Origin: Lachnospiraceae bacterium UBA4338
Lineage (GTDB): Bacteria; Bacillota; Clostridia; Lachnospirales; Lachnospiraceae
Reading direction: 5' to 3'
NCBI GenBank assembly: GCA_002393735.1
Contig: DGTK01000015.1
Location: 189,232 to 253,231 of the forward strand
Length of the DNA: 64,000 nucleotides
Shown: positions 33,853 through 43,113 of the stretch, one piece after another
How positions within the stretch are numbered: position 1 is the first letter of the stretch
How the letters are laid out: each line of letters starts with the position of its first letter
Program-made: the position numbers and the translations under genes
Notes under the pieces: generated by a model
The model's input: the letters and a program-made list of their open reading frames with translations, nothing else
What the model was told of the DNA's origin: nothing
The model's database searches: none

Positions 33853-33900
33853 TTAGCCCGAAAGTGGTATTATGGACAATAATGCCGATTTTTGGGCTAA
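33853..33900 (+). terminator. Terminator-like double hairpin between permease and secA
   Basis: Outer arms TTAGCCCGAAA and TTTTTGGGCTAA enclose an inner GGTATTA/TAATGCC stem. It ends just before the secA ribosome site (GGAG). Confidence 0.65.
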
Positions 33901-33924
33901 TATTTATTTTGGAGATGAAAATTA

Positions 33925-36498
33925 ATGAAAATTGTAGATAAGGTTTTCGGCACACATTCACAGAGAGAACTTAAAAGAATAATGCCGATTATTGATTCAA
34001 TAGAAGCCTTAAAGCCTACTATGGAAGCTTTAAGTGATGAAGAACTTAGAGCTAAAACAGATGAGTTTAAGAAAAGACTTGCAGAAGGACAGACACTTGA
34101 TGATATCCTGGTTGAAGCCTTCGCAACAGTAAGAGAAGCAGCCAAGAGAGTACTTGGTATGGAGCACTACAGAGTGCAGTTAATCGGTGGACTTATTCTT
34201 CATCAGGGCCGTATCGCCGAGATGAAGACCGGTGAAGGTAAAACACTTGTATCAACACTTCCTGCTTACCTTAATGCACTTGAAGGAAAGGGTGTACATA
34301 TCGTTACGGTTAACGACTATCTTGCCAAGCGTGATGCCGAGTGGATGGGAGCAGTCCATGAATTCCTCGGCCTTAAGGTTGGCGTAGTACTTCACAATTC
34401 CGAAGATGCGGAAAGAAGAGAAGCATATCAGTGTGATATTACATATGTAACCAACAATGAACTTGGTTTTGATTATCTTCGTGATAACATGGTTATTTAT
34501 AAAGAGCAGCTGGTTCTTCGTGATTTACATTATGCAATCATCGATGAGGTTGACTCAGTTTTAATTGATGAGGCAAGAACACCACTTATTATTTCGGGAC
34601 AGGGTGGCAAATCCACAGACCTTTATTCTGCCTGCGATATCTTAGCAAGACAGCTTAAAAGAGGTGACGATGTGGAAGAATTATCCAAGATGGATATTCT
34701 TATGAAGACAGAGGTTGAGGAGACCGGGGATTTTATCGTTAGTGAGAAAGAAAAGACAGTTAACTTAACTGCTCAGGGTATTGCGAAAGTTGAGCGTTTC
34801 TTCTCAATCGATAACTTAGCTGACCCTCAGAACTTAGAGATTCAGCATAATGTTATTCTAGCGCTTCGTGCTCATAACCTTATGTTTAAGGATCAGGACT
34901 ACGTTGTAAAAGATGACCAGGTAATTATCGTCGACAGCTTTACAGGACGTTTAATGCCGGGTAGAAGATATTCAGATGGTCTTCATCAGGCTATTGAAGC
35001 CAAGGAACATGTTAAGGTTAAGAGAGAGAGTAAGACTCTTGCCACCGTTACATTCCAGAACTTCTTCAATAAGTTTGAGAAAAAGGCCGGTATGACAGGT
35101 ACTGCTCTTACAGAGGAAAAGGAATTCCGTGATATCTATGGTATGGACGTTATCGAGATTCCTACCAACAAGCCTGTTATCAGAGTTGACCATCCGGACG
35201 CAGTTTATAAAACAAAGAAGGGCAAGTTAAATGCCATCTGTAATGCAGTTGCTGAGGCTCATGCCAAGGGACAGCCTGTACTGGTTGGTACAATTACAAT
35301 TGAGTCTTCAGAAGAGATAAGCAGAATGCTTACAAGACGTGGTATTCACCACAAAGTACTTAATGCCAAGTACCACGAAATGGAAGCGGAAATTGTCAAA
35401 GATGCAGGTCAGCACGGAGCAGTTACCATTGCAACCAACATGGCCGGCCGTGGTACCGATATTAAGTTGGATGATGAAGCAAGAGCGGCAGGTGGTCTGT
35501 ATATCATCGGTACTGAGAGACATGAAAGCCGTCGTATCGATAACCAGTTAAGAGGTCGTTCAGGTCGTCAGGGTGATATTGGTGAATCCAAGTTCTATAT
35601 TTCACTTGAGGATGATTTGCTCCGTCTCTTCGGTTCTGAGAGAATGATGAGCGTATTTAATTCAATGGGTATTTCAGAAGACCAGGAGATTGCACACAAG
35701 ATGTTATCATCTGCAATTGAGAATGCCCAGAAGAGAATAGAAAATAACAACTTTGGTATCAGAAAGAACCTGCTTGAATATGACCAGGTTATGAATGACC
35801 AGAGAGAGATTATCTATGCAGAGCGTCTTAAGGTTCTTAATGGAGAAAGCATGAGAGATTCCATTATGAAGATGGTTATGGATGTAGTTGAGAATTACGT
35901 TGATTCCTGCATAGGAGATGACTCATCTGCGGAGGAATGGGATCTTAACGACCTTAATGTTAACCTTCTTCCAATCGTTCCTTTAGAGCCTGTGACATTA
36001 GAAAGAATCGAGAAGCCGAAGAAGGCAGCCTTAAAGCAGCAGCTTAAAGAAGAAGCAATTAAACTTTATGAAGATAAAGAATCACAGTTCCCTCAGGCTG
36101 AGGCCATGAGAGAGGTTGAACGTGTAGTATTACTCAGATGTATCGACCGTAAGTGGATGAATCATATCGATGATATGGACCAGCTTCGTCAGGGTATCGG
36201 CATGATGGCTTACGGACAGAGAGATCCGCTTGTTGAATACAAGATGAGTGGTTTCGAGATGTTTGATGCAATGACTGATGCCATCAAGGAAGATACAGTC
36301 AGAATGATTATGCATATCAAGGTTGAGCAGAAGATTGAAAGAGAGCAGGTTGCCAAGGTTACAGGTACCAATAAGGATGACAGTACAACCAAGGCTCCCG
36401 TTACCCGTAAAGCAGCCAAGATATATCCTAATGATCCATGTCCTTGTGGAAGCGGTAAGAAATACAAGAACTGCCACGGTCTGACAGGTGGAATCTAA
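33925..36498 (+). CDS. secA: Protein translocase ATPase SecA
   Basis: 857 residues. Walker A is in AEMKTGEGKTLVSTL, the DEAD-type Walker B is in IIDEVDSVLIDEARTP, and ATNMAGRGTDIKL and ERHESRRIDNQLRGRSGRQG mark the second motor domain. The C-terminal zinc motif CPCGSGKKYKNCHG (SEC-C) is complete, so the protein can bind SecB-like partners or lipid and ribosomes. It powers preprotein export through SecYEG. A second gene of the usual pair, prfB, follows, as in many Firmicutes. Confidence 0.97.
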   Translation: MKIVDKVFGTHSQRELKRIMPIIDSIEALKPTMEALSDEELRAKTDEFKKRLAEGQTLDDILVEAFATVREAAKRVLGMEHYRVQLIGGLILHQGRIAEMKTGEGKTLVSTLPAYLNALEGKGVHIVTVNDYLAKRDAEWMGAVHEFLGLKVGVVLHNSEDAERREAYQCDITYVTNNELGFDYLRDNMVIYKEQLVLRDLHYAIIDEVDSVLIDEARTPLIISGQGGKSTDLYSACDILARQLKRGDDVEELSKMDILMKTEVEETGDFIVSEKEKTVNLTAQGIAKVERFFSIDNLADPQNLEIQHNVILALRAHNLMFKDQDYVVKDDQVIIVDSFTGRLMPGRRYSDGLHQAIEAKEHVKVKRESKTLATVTFQNFFNKFEKKAGMTGTALTEEKEFRDIYGMDVIEIPTNKPVIRVDHPDAVYKTKKGKLNAICNAVAEAHAKGQPVLVGTITIESSEEISRMLTRRGIHHKVLNAKYHEMEAEIVKDAGQHGAVTIATNMAGRGTDIKLDDEARAAGGLYIIGTERHESRRIDNQLRGRSGRQGDIGESKFYISLEDDLLRLFGSERMMSVFNSMGISEDQEIAHKMLSSAIENAQKRIENNNFGIRKNLLEYDQVMNDQREIIYAERLKVLNGESMRDSIMKMVMDVVENYVDSCIGDDSSAEEWDLNDLNVNLLPIVPLEPVTLERIEKPKKAALKQQLKEEAIKLYEDKESQFPQAEAMREVERVVLLRCIDRKWMNHIDDMDQLRQGIGMMAYGQRDPLVEYKMSGFEMFDAMTDAIKEDTVRMIMHIKVEQKIEREQVAKVTGTNKDDSTTKAPVTRKAAKIYPNDPCPCGSGKKYKNCHGLTGGI

Positions 36499-36595
36499 AA
36501 TGTGGTTATAACCACAAAACAAAATTGTAAAATAACCGCCCATAAGCGTTCTCGTTTCTGGGCGGTAATTAATAACGAAGGGTTGTGACTTACAC

Positions 36596-37732
36596 TTGAT
36601 AGAATTAGATGCAATTAAAACAGAACTGGGCAAGCTTATTGAACCCCTGTCTGAAGTAAAGGAATCCCTTGATCTGGAGAACAAATCAAGAAAAGTTGTG
36701 GAACTTGAAAGACAGATGGAAGAGAATGATTTCTGGACAGATGCAGATAAAGCCAATGCCAAGGTAAGGGAACTTAAAGCCATTAAGGATTCCATAGAAA
36801 CATATCAGAAACTGGAAACTCAGAAAGATGATATATATGCTTTAATGGAAATGGCAGAGGAAGAGAATGATGAGTCTTTGATTTCTGATATACAGGCGGA
36901 GATGGCGGATTTTACCAAGACGCTTGATAAATTAAGACTCGAAACTTTACTTTCAGATGAATATGATGCCAATAATGCGATATTAAGACTTAATGCGGGA
37001 GCAGGCGGAACAGAGAGCTGTGACTGGTGCTCCATGTTATACAGAATGTATACAAGATGGGCTGAAAAACACGGATTCTCCGTTGAACTTCTGGATATGC
37101 TGGACGGCGACGAAGCGGGAATCAAGTCAGTAGCATTTCAGGTAAACGGACTTAATGCATATGGATATCTTAAGGGCGAGAGAGGAGTACACAGACTGGT
37201 TCGTATATCTCCTTTTAATGCCCAGGGTAAGAGGCAGACATCATTCGTATCTTTGGATGTTATGCCGGAATTATCACTTGATGTTGAACTTGATATTGAT
37301 GAGAAAGATCTTCGTATTGATACCTATCGTTCATCGGGCGCAGGTGGTCAGCATATCAATAAAACAAGTTCTGCCATCAGAATTACTCATATTCCCACAG
37401 GCGTTGTAGTTCAGTGTCAGAATGAAAGAAGCCAGTTCCAGAATAAGGACAAGGCAATGCAGATGCTCAAGTCCAAACTCATGATGCTTAAAAAAGAAGC
37501 CAATGCCGAGAAATTATCCGACATCCGCGGTGATGTAACGCAGATAGGATGGGGTAATCAGATAAGGTCTTATGTGCTTCAGCCATATACACTTGTTACG
37601 GATAAGAGATCCGGTGAGAAAAACAGTGATGTGGAAGGTGTGCTTGACGGCGATCTTGACAGCATGATAATTGCTTACCTTAAGTGGAAGAGTTTAGGTG
37701 GCGCCGAGGTAGGCGGAGATGACGATGAATAA
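36596..37732 (+). CDS. prfB: Peptide chain release factor 2, in one frame without the programmed frameshift
   Basis: 378 residues. The stop-codon recognition tripeptide SPF is in RISPFNAQGKRQTSF and the peptidyl-tRNA hydrolysis motif GGQ is in SSGAGGQHINKTSSAIRI. It releases peptides at UAA and UGA. At the usual frameshift position (about 36660-36675) the sequence reads AAGGAATCCCTTGATCTG, so the extra T that creates the in-frame UGA is missing and the gene is continuous. The start appears to be TTG 36596; no better in-frame ATG exists, and GAAGGG lies 13 bases upstream. Confidence 0.94.
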   Translation: MIELDAIKTELGKLIEPLSEVKESLDLENKSRKVVELERQMEENDFWTDADKANAKVRELKAIKDSIETYQKLETQKDDIYALMEMAEEENDESLISDIQAEMADFTKTLDKLRLETLLSDEYDANNAILRLNAGAGGTESCDWCSMLYRMYTRWAEKHGFSVELLDMLDGDEAGIKSVAFQVNGLNAYGYLKGERGVHRLVRISPFNAQGKRQTSFVSLDVMPELSLDVELDIDEKDLRIDTYRSSGAGGQHINKTSSAIRITHIPTGVVVQCQNERSQFQNKDKAMQMLKSKLMMLKKEANAEKLSDIRGDVTQIGWGNQIRSYVLQPYTLVTDKRSGEKNSDVEGVLDGDLDSMIIAYLKWKSLGGAEVGGDDDE

Positions 37733-38111
37733 TTACGAATTTGTACCAAAGGATTCCAGACATATAGCAATGGAAAAAAGAGCGGGACTTATGGCGATAC
37801 TTGCCATTGTAAGTTCAGTTCTGATGACAGTTATTCTGCCATATGTTTTTGGAGCAATGTCCATATTTTTTGCATATCTTTCCAAGGGTAAAACCGGCAG
37901 TAAGAGCGTATATGCACACATAGCTGTAATTTGCAGCATTGTAATAATGATTTCCAATACGGTTTTAATGGGAGTCAGCGTATATACTGTATTTACTGAT
38001 GAGAAATTAAGGGAAGAATTTAATACCACATATGAGAAGATGTACGGCCAGTCTTTTGACGAAGTATTAAAAGAGTATGAAACTATGTACAATCTTCAAT
38101 TTTCGGAGTAA
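37725..38111 (+). CDS. Small membrane protein of unknown function (DUF4190-like)
   Basis: 128 residues with two or three hydrophobic helices (about 20-45 and 60-85) and an acidic soluble tail (FDEVLKEYETMYNLQ). It resembles DUF4190-type membrane proteins, but this is not certain. ATG 37725 overlaps the prfB stop by eight bases and has GGAG at six bases; ATG 37719 is too close to that site. Confidence 0.75.
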   Translation: MNNYEFVPKDSRHIAMEKRAGLMAILAIVSSVLMTVILPYVFGAMSIFFAYLSKGKTGSKSVYAHIAVICSIVIMISNTVLMGVSVYTVFTDEKLREEFNTTYEKMYGQSFDEVLKEYETMYNLQFSE

Positions 38112-38166
38112 AATATAGATAAATATATTGCCAAGTACCTTGTGTTTATTTTTAGGGGTAACGCCT

Positions 38167-38724
38167 ATGGCTGATTTAATGAATAACTTAAACAACAGCA
38201 TATATTTAAGTACAGGTGCAAGCCTTGATAATGCATATAGAAGCGGAATGTCTCAGGGTGCCGGAATGCCGGGAGTAAGTTCAGAGAATCCAAGAGTTGA
38301 GAACTTAAAGAAGGCAGCCGGAATTGAGACTGATGCCAAGGCTGGAGATGCGGAGCGTCTTACGGGCGGTAAGGAATGTCAGACCTGTAAGAATCGTAAG
38401 TATAAAGACGGTTCGGATGAGATGGTTTCCTTTAAGTCTGCGGCTCATATTTCACCGACACAGGCTCCGGCAGCAGTAAGGGCTCATGAGATGGAGCATG
38501 TTTCCAATGCCTATAGTAAAGCAAGTCAGGAAGGCGGCAAGGTTATAAGAGCCTCAGTTACAATTAAGATGGCTATCTGTCCTGAATGCGGAAGAGCATA
38601 TGTAAGTGGCGGCGTAACCAATACCTGTATTAAAACACCTGCTGATGATTCAGCATATGGAAAGAATCTTAAAGAGATTGTAGGAGAAGCGTCCAAGGGT
38701 GATTCTTTGGATATTAAAGCGTGA
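38167..38724 (+). CDS. Putative zinc metallopeptidase-like protein with HEMEH motif
   Basis: 185 residues. A Gly/Met/Asn-rich N-terminus is followed by CQTCKNRKYKDGSD, SFKSAAHISPTQAP, and RAHEMEHVSNAYSKA (HExxH-type site HEMEH). A further CPECGR zinc knuckle follows. This pattern occurs in SprA-related proteins of Clostridia; the substrate is unknown. ATG 38167 has TAGGGGT eight bases upstream. Its stop overlaps the next start (GTGA). Confidence 0.8.
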   Translation: MADLMNNLNNSIYLSTGASLDNAYRSGMSQGAGMPGVSSENPRVENLKKAAGIETDAKAGDAERLTGGKECQTCKNRKYKDGSDEMVSFKSAAHISPTQAPAAVRAHEMEHVSNAYSKASQEGGKVIRASVTIKMAICPECGRAYVSGGVTNTCIKTPADDSAYGKNLKEIVGEASKGDSLDIKA

Positions 38725-39434
38725 AAATGAAGAAGTCAATCAAGGAAATAAGAGCGGATTCCAGAGAGATAATGCTAGGGAATCTGCTCTTGCCTGTTTT
38801 AGTAACATTAACATATTATGTATTATCCAATATGGTATCTTTCTGTGTATCCATTAGTTTAATCGGCGATGGAATCTGGGCTTTGCTGTTTTACTTTGGA
38901 TTAAATATAGTAATGGATACTCTTTTTAGTGTTCTTGAACTGGGTAAAGCCAATTTTTATCTTAAATACAGTTTATCCAAAGATTACAGTTATGCGGATA
39001 TGTGGTATGGATTTAAGAGTCAGCCGGATAAAACACTTTTGGTAGGATTTATAATGGCTCTTATATCACGTATATGTTTTATGCCATATGTTTTATATGT
39101 TAATCTTTTCGTGGAAAAAATAAGCAAAATAGCCTTGCTGAAAATTGGAGTAATCTATATATGCTGTGCATTCCTGTTTTTTATAATCAGCATATTCTTT
39201 ACTCAGTCTTATTATGTTCTTTGTGATATTCCCAAGGCTAAAGCGCTTCAGTCTATGAGATTATCTGCAAGGCTCATTGGAAAGAATTTCTGGAGATACA
39301 TAGGTCTTCAGATTTCACTTATTCCTGTAAGGCTCCTTGGAGTGCTTTCTTTTGGCATAGCATTTTTATGGATCAGTCCTTACATAGAAACCTGTAAGGC
39401 GTTATTCTATTCAGATATGGTTAAGTCCAGATAA
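38721..39434 (+). CDS. DUF975 family integral membrane protein
   Basis: 237 residues with five or six hydrophobic helices. The N-terminus KKSIKEIRADSREIMLGN and the central cytoplasmic loop DYSYADMWYGFKSQPDKT match DUF975. The function is unknown. A GTG start overlaps the preceding stop; ATG 38727 two codons later is an alternative. Confidence 0.82.
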   Translation: MKMKKSIKEIRADSREIMLGNLLLPVLVTLTYYVLSNMVSFCVSISLIGDGIWALLFYFGLNIVMDTLFSVLELGKANFYLKYSLSKDYSYADMWYGFKSQPDKTLLVGFIMALISRICFMPYVLYVNLFVEKISKIALLKIGVIYICCAFLFFIISIFFTQSYYVLCDIPKAKALQSMRLSARLIGKNFWRYIGLQISLIPVRLLGVLSFGIAFLWISPYIETCKALFYSDMVKSR

Positions 39435-39441
39435 GGTGATT

Positions 39442-39984
39442 ATGAATTTTTTTCAAAGATTTTTCGGACATCTTCATACAGTTAATTCTCACAGAAGAAG
39501 AGTAAGGAAGCATTGTTTTAAATGCGGGCTTTATTGGCAGGGGCTGACACATGATTTGTCAAAATATTCTTTTGTGGAGTTCTGGACCGGTGTGAAGTAT
39601 TTTCAGGGCAACAGGAGCCCTAATACGGCCGAGAGAGAAGAAAAGGGATATACTTTAGCCTGGCTTCATCACAAGGGTCGTAATAAGCACCATATGGAGT
39701 ACTGGATTGATTATGCAATTGATAATGATCACGGTATGGAAGGCATGAAGATGCCGAACAGATATGTGGTTGAGATGTTCTGCGACAGAGTAGCTGCCTG
39801 CGAGACTTATCAAAAAGACAAATATACCCTTAAATCAGCATATGATTATTACCAGAAGGGGAAAGACCGCTATATGCTTCATCCGGATACAAGGGCATTA
39901 CTGGTTGAACTTCTGACTATGCTTTATGAAAAGGGTGAGGATGAGACTTACAAATATATAAGAGAAGTTGTATTAAAAAAATGA
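39442..39984 (+). CDS. DUF5662 family protein
   Basis: 180 residues rich in His and Tyr. The conserved HRRRVRKHCFKCGLYWQGL, THDLSKYSFVEF and AWLHHKGRNKHHMEYW segments fit DUF5662; the repeated H-D and HH pairs suggest a metal site like that of HD hydrolases, but no activity is known. I chose ATG 39442; AAGG(TG) precedes it closely. A GTG at 39436 is the alternative. Confidence 0.85.
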   Translation: MNFFQRFFGHLHTVNSHRRRVRKHCFKCGLYWQGLTHDLSKYSFVEFWTGVKYFQGNRSPNTAEREEKGYTLAWLHHKGRNKHHMEYWIDYAIDNDHGMEGMKMPNRYVVEMFCDRVAACETYQKDKYTLKSAYDYYQKGKDRYMLHPDTRALLVELLTMLYEKGEDETYKYIREVVLKK

Positions 39985-40013
39985 CAGCCGATATTAATCA
40001 GGCTGTCATTTTA
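39980..40013 (+). terminator. Terminator after the DUF5662 gene
   Basis: AATGACAGCC (39980-39989) pairs with GGCTGTCATT (40001-40010), then T-rich. It contains the stop codon and sits at a convergent gene junction. Confidence 0.85.
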
Positions 40014-40022
40014 TTTCCGGGT

Positions 40023-40709
40023 TTATGAGATTTTGTTTAAGAAATCATCCATATTCTTCTTAGCCGTATCAGATATGGTTTTTCTGTCTGATGGGATAAT
40101 GTAATTGAAGACTTCAAGCTGGGTGATGCCCATATTCTGAAGGATTTCAAGGTTCTCTTTATATTCCTCATTTTTGTGAAGTTTGGGAATCATTGGAACT
40201 CTGCAAAGAATGTGCTCCGGGCCAACATTCTTAATAAGGTCCTGTAAGTTGGAATAAAACAGGTCGTAATCTCCTTTGGTATATAATTCATATCTTTCTT
40301 TATTCATATCCTTGGTGTCCACGAAGTAGTGGTCAATAAGACCATAGGATTTCTGCAGGGTTTCCAAAGGAACGGAGAGGGAAGTTTCCATATTGAACTT
40401 CCAGCCTGTGTCCCTGTATTTATTGATGAACTCAGAGATAAAATCAATGTTCAGTAAAGGTTCCCCTCCGCCAAACATAACGCCTCCGCCGGTTGCGAGG
40501 AAATAGAGATTATCTATTTTAAGTTCCTCATAAAGTTCGTCCACGCTATATTTTCTGACCACCTTATATGAACCGTCCCAGGTCATTGGATTAATGCAGT
40601 AGGCACATCTTAATGGACAACCCATACTAACAACGAGGGTTGTAACACCCTCGCCGTCTGTTTTTGTTCTGATTCTGTTTATTGTAAGTACGTCTAACTT
40701 TTTTTCCAT
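40023..40709 (-). CDS. Radical SAM enzyme, activating-enzyme-like, paired with a Cys-rich protein
   Basis: 228 residues. The iron-sulfur cluster motif is CPLRCAYC (CxxxCxxC) at about residue 30, followed by GGGVMFGGGEPLLN, the SAM-binding GGE region. The overall arrangement resembles pyruvate formate-lyase activating enzymes, but no glycyl-radical enzyme is nearby. Its ATG lies one base after the stop of the upstream Cys-rich gene, so the two are translated together, and that protein may be its substrate. Confidence 0.88.
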   Translation of the reverse strand: MEKKLDVLTINRIRTKTDGEGVTTLVVSMGCPLRCAYCINPMTWDGSYKVVRKYSVDELYEELKIDNLYFLATGGGVMFGGGEPLLNIDFISEFINKYRDTGWKFNMETSLSVPLETLQKSYGLIDHYFVDTKDMNKERYELYTKGDYDLFYSNLQDLIKNVGPEHILCRVPMIPKLHKNEEYKENLEILQNMGITQLEVFNYIIPSDRKTISDTAKKNMDDFLNKIS

Positions 40710-40710
40710 A

Positions 40711-41316
40711 TTATTCTTCTATATTTGATATATCGTCTGTATCTAAGTTATCTTCAGTTTCGTCTATACATTCCGGAAGTTCTGCAGCGCCTTCGAGATC
40801 ATACGGCACTATTTCACCAGCAAGGGGCTCTAAGGATTCGTCATTGTTTTCATCATAATAGTCAGGTGAGTAATCTTCATCGCCTGATATATCTTCATCA
40901 ACAGGTGGAATATATTCAACATCACCCATTACATCATATCCCGGATCATTAATTGGATAAGCAGGCATTGCTTCTCCGCCAAGTGGCTCAGGCTCTACAA
41001 CTGCCGGATGTGTAATTGTATAGACTACTGTAGCAGGAGCACCTGCAGCAGAGGCCCCTACAACCGAAGCAGCAGAGCAGGCACTCATTGAAGCCGCGAT
41101 ACCCATGGAAACACCGGCAATGGCAACTTTCTGACCCAGGCTTCTTCTCTTCTCAAGTTCTTTCTCAAGATATCTGACTTCAGCTTCACATTTAGGACAG
41201 GTACCTTTACATTCACCTTTATGTTTGCATTCTGAAACAACATATTCAATATTGTTATTCTCAGCTATCTGTTTTCTGATTTCCTTAAGTGCCTTGCACT
41301 TCTCTTTACCCTTCAT
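40711..41316 (-). CDS. Cys-rich protein with repeated EPLxGE motif, possible radical SAM substrate
   Basis: 201 residues. The N-terminus has a four-cysteine block (CKHKGECKGTCPKC) followed by a charged helix (EVRYLEKELEKRRSLG). A hydrophobic Ala/Ser/Gly-rich helix (about 67-100) comes next, and then an acidic tail in which EPLGGEAMP and EPLAGEIVP recur about 80 residues apart. ATG 41316 has GGGAGG upstream. The layout (leader-like N-terminus, repeated core-like motif, adjacent radical SAM enzyme) suggests a modified peptide, but this is unproven; a redox or signalling membrane protein is also possible. Confidence 0.8.
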   Translation of the reverse strand: MKGKEKCKALKEIRKQIAENNNIEYVVSECKHKGECKGTCPKCEAEVRYLEKELEKRRSLGQKVAIAGVSMGIAASMSACSAASVVGASAAGAPATVVYTITHPAVVEPEPLGGEAMPAYPINDPGYDVMGDVEYIPPVDEDISGDEDYSPDYYDENNDESLEPLAGEIVPYDLEGAAELPECIDETEDNLDTDDISNIEE

Positions 41317-41427
41317 TTTTGTTCCTCCCTTGTAAAAAAGCCATATGGCTTGTTTCCTGATCATCTACCACATATACGTAAGCTGAATAAATAATTTATG
41401 GGAAAATTTGAAAATTTTTGAATTTTT

Positions 41428-42516
41428 TTATTCAAAAGTAATATTTAAATCCACATTTCCATTTATTCCGTTAACAGAGCCTGATTCGGTATACTGCCAC
41501 ATCCTGATTTTATATGGGAAATAAATGCTTGAATCATAGTATGCAAACCATAAGTCATAATCTTTAAGTCTGTTTATCTCAAGCATACCGAAATAGGATT
41601 TAAGATTACCATATATCATTGGTTTATAGCCTGCTTCTTTGATTTTCTCTAAGAAGGCAATGGCAATATCAGTTCTTTCCTGTGGAGTTAAATTGGCGGT
41701 TCTTGCTTCTGAGTCATTAGGATCCTCAATATCAAGAACAACAGGATAGGTTACATTGTAATCCTTGATTGCCTGGATAACCGTATTGGCTTCTTCGATG
41801 GCTTCATCTTTGGTAATAGCCTGGGTATAGAAGTATACACCTACTTCAACTTCATTATCCAGAGCACCTTTAATATTACTTTCGAAAGTATCATCAATAA
41901 CAATTGCGCCTGTGCCATAGCCTCTTATGCCAAGTCTTATCATTGCATATTCAACGCCATCTTCATGAACTTTCTGCCAGTCGATTTTGCCCTGGAACTT
42001 GGATACATCAATACCCTTATGGGATACGGTTTCGCCGTTAAGAACATACTGCATCTCACCTTTTTCGGCAGACACCAAAGAGTCCTGGTTAATTCCAAGA
42101 GGTGGAAGTTCATCAGTTATCTCGTAGAAGTTATAACGACCCTGATCTGCATAAATCACATATTCAGGATATATGCTTCTTAAGGAATTGATAAGGCTCT
42201 GGCCTGACTGATATGATTCCCTGATTTCCTGCTTGACTTCTTCTCTTGCAGCAGCAGCGGCGGCGATGGAAGAGTTCTCTATAATCTCATTAACTTCTTC
42301 CTGAGTATAGAGTCTGCCTTCTTCAATAACTTCTGTTTCTTTTGGAACAATCTCCTCAGCTTCTTTAGAGCCATTGTTTATTTTGTTAAGAATAAGTGGA
42401 GTAATAATGGCAAGAACGGCGATAACAAGTGATAAAAGTGTTACCATGGCCATTATTAGTGTTAAGTTGATTAATTTGCTGTTTGTCTTACTTCTTTCAG
42501 GTTTCTTTTCGCTCAT
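41428..42516 (-). CDS. Membrane-anchored GH25 lysozyme
   Basis: 362 residues. One membrane helix near residues 15-42 is followed by a linker rich in Glu and Ala, and the GH25 muramidase domain from about 165: KGIDVSKFQGKIDW, FYTQAITKDEA, VVLDIEDPND (catalytic DxE), MIYGNLKSYF and MWQYTESGSVNGI. It cuts the glycan chain of peptidoglycan, so it acts outside the cell while tethered to the membrane. It ends with VDLNITFE. Confidence 0.93.
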   Translation of the reverse strand: MSEKKPERSKTNSKLINLTLIMAMVTLLSLVIAVLAIITPLILNKINNGSKEAEEIVPKETEVIEEGRLYTQEEVNEIIENSSIAAAAAAREEVKQEIRESYQSGQSLINSLRSIYPEYVIYADQGRYNFYEITDELPPLGINQDSLVSAEKGEMQYVLNGETVSHKGIDVSKFQGKIDWQKVHEDGVEYAMIRLGIRGYGTGAIVIDDTFESNIKGALDNEVEVGVYFYTQAITKDEAIEEANTVIQAIKDYNVTYPVVLDIEDPNDSEARTANLTPQERTDIAIAFLEKIKEAGYKPMIYGNLKSYFGMLEINRLKDYDLWFAYYDSSIYFPYKIRMWQYTESGSVNGINGNVDLNITFE

Positions 42517-42560
42517 AATACACCCCTAAAAATATATTTAAAACCTCTTTTATTATAAAA

Positions 42561-42592
42561 TAAAAAGCCTGCAACCGCAAGGTTACAGGCTT
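42561..42592 (-). terminator. Terminator of the first DUF5684 gene
   Basis: On the leftward strand GCCTGTAACC pairs with GGTTGCAGGC, one wobble, followed by five T. Confidence 0.85.
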
Positions 42593-42614
42593 TAAACAAA
42601 GACGATTTATTATC

Positions 42615-43037
42615 TTAGAAGAACTTAGCTTCAGATTCGTCGTAACTGTTGTTTGCAAATGCAATCCAAAGAACACCAACAGCTGGGATGAAGATGTTTA
42701 ATAAAATCATTCCGATACCGTAGCCGAATACCTTGGCAAGACGAACTGCAATCATAATTGCGTAGAAGAGTTCAAGGAAAGCACCAACAACCGGAATTAA
42801 TCCTACGAAGATACCAAGACCCCACCAGTATGAACCAAAGATAATCTTTGATAAAACAAAGGAATTGTAGATAGGAATAAGTGATTTCCATCCTGCTTCT
42901 CCGGCCTTGGAGAAAATCTTCCACATAGCAATAATAGCGATAATAGCGCAAATAAGTGCAATGATTAAAGCTACTAAGTAAAAACCGGCACCTAATGCTG
43001 CAACGGCCATGTCTGAACCATAACTGTAACTATCCAT
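42615..43037 (-). CDS. DUF5684 family membrane protein, copy 1
   Basis: 140 residues with four hydrophobic helices. The core KAGEAGWKSLIPIYNSFVLSK and the following helices match DUF5684. It ends in YDESEAKFF, almost identical to the end of the next gene (VPSEAKFF), showing recent duplication or a functional tail. The function is unknown. Confidence 0.85.
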   Translation of the reverse strand: MDSYSYGSDMAVAALGAGFYLVALIIALICAIIAIIAMWKIFSKAGEAGWKSLIPIYNSFVLSKIIFGSYWWGLGIFVGLIPVVGAFLELFYAIMIAVRLAKVFGYGIGMILLNIFIPAVGVLWIAFANNSYDESEAKFF

Positions 43038-43113
43038 TTTAGAATCCTCCTAAATGATTAAAGAATAATTTATGTATCATTGAGAATGCGCCTCAAAATA
43101 CAAACGTTAGTAA

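Noticed and set aside
36130..36795. A leftward open frame of 221 codons across the end of secA and start of prfB
   Set aside because: It is antisense to two certain genes and lacks a ribosome site or domain similarity.
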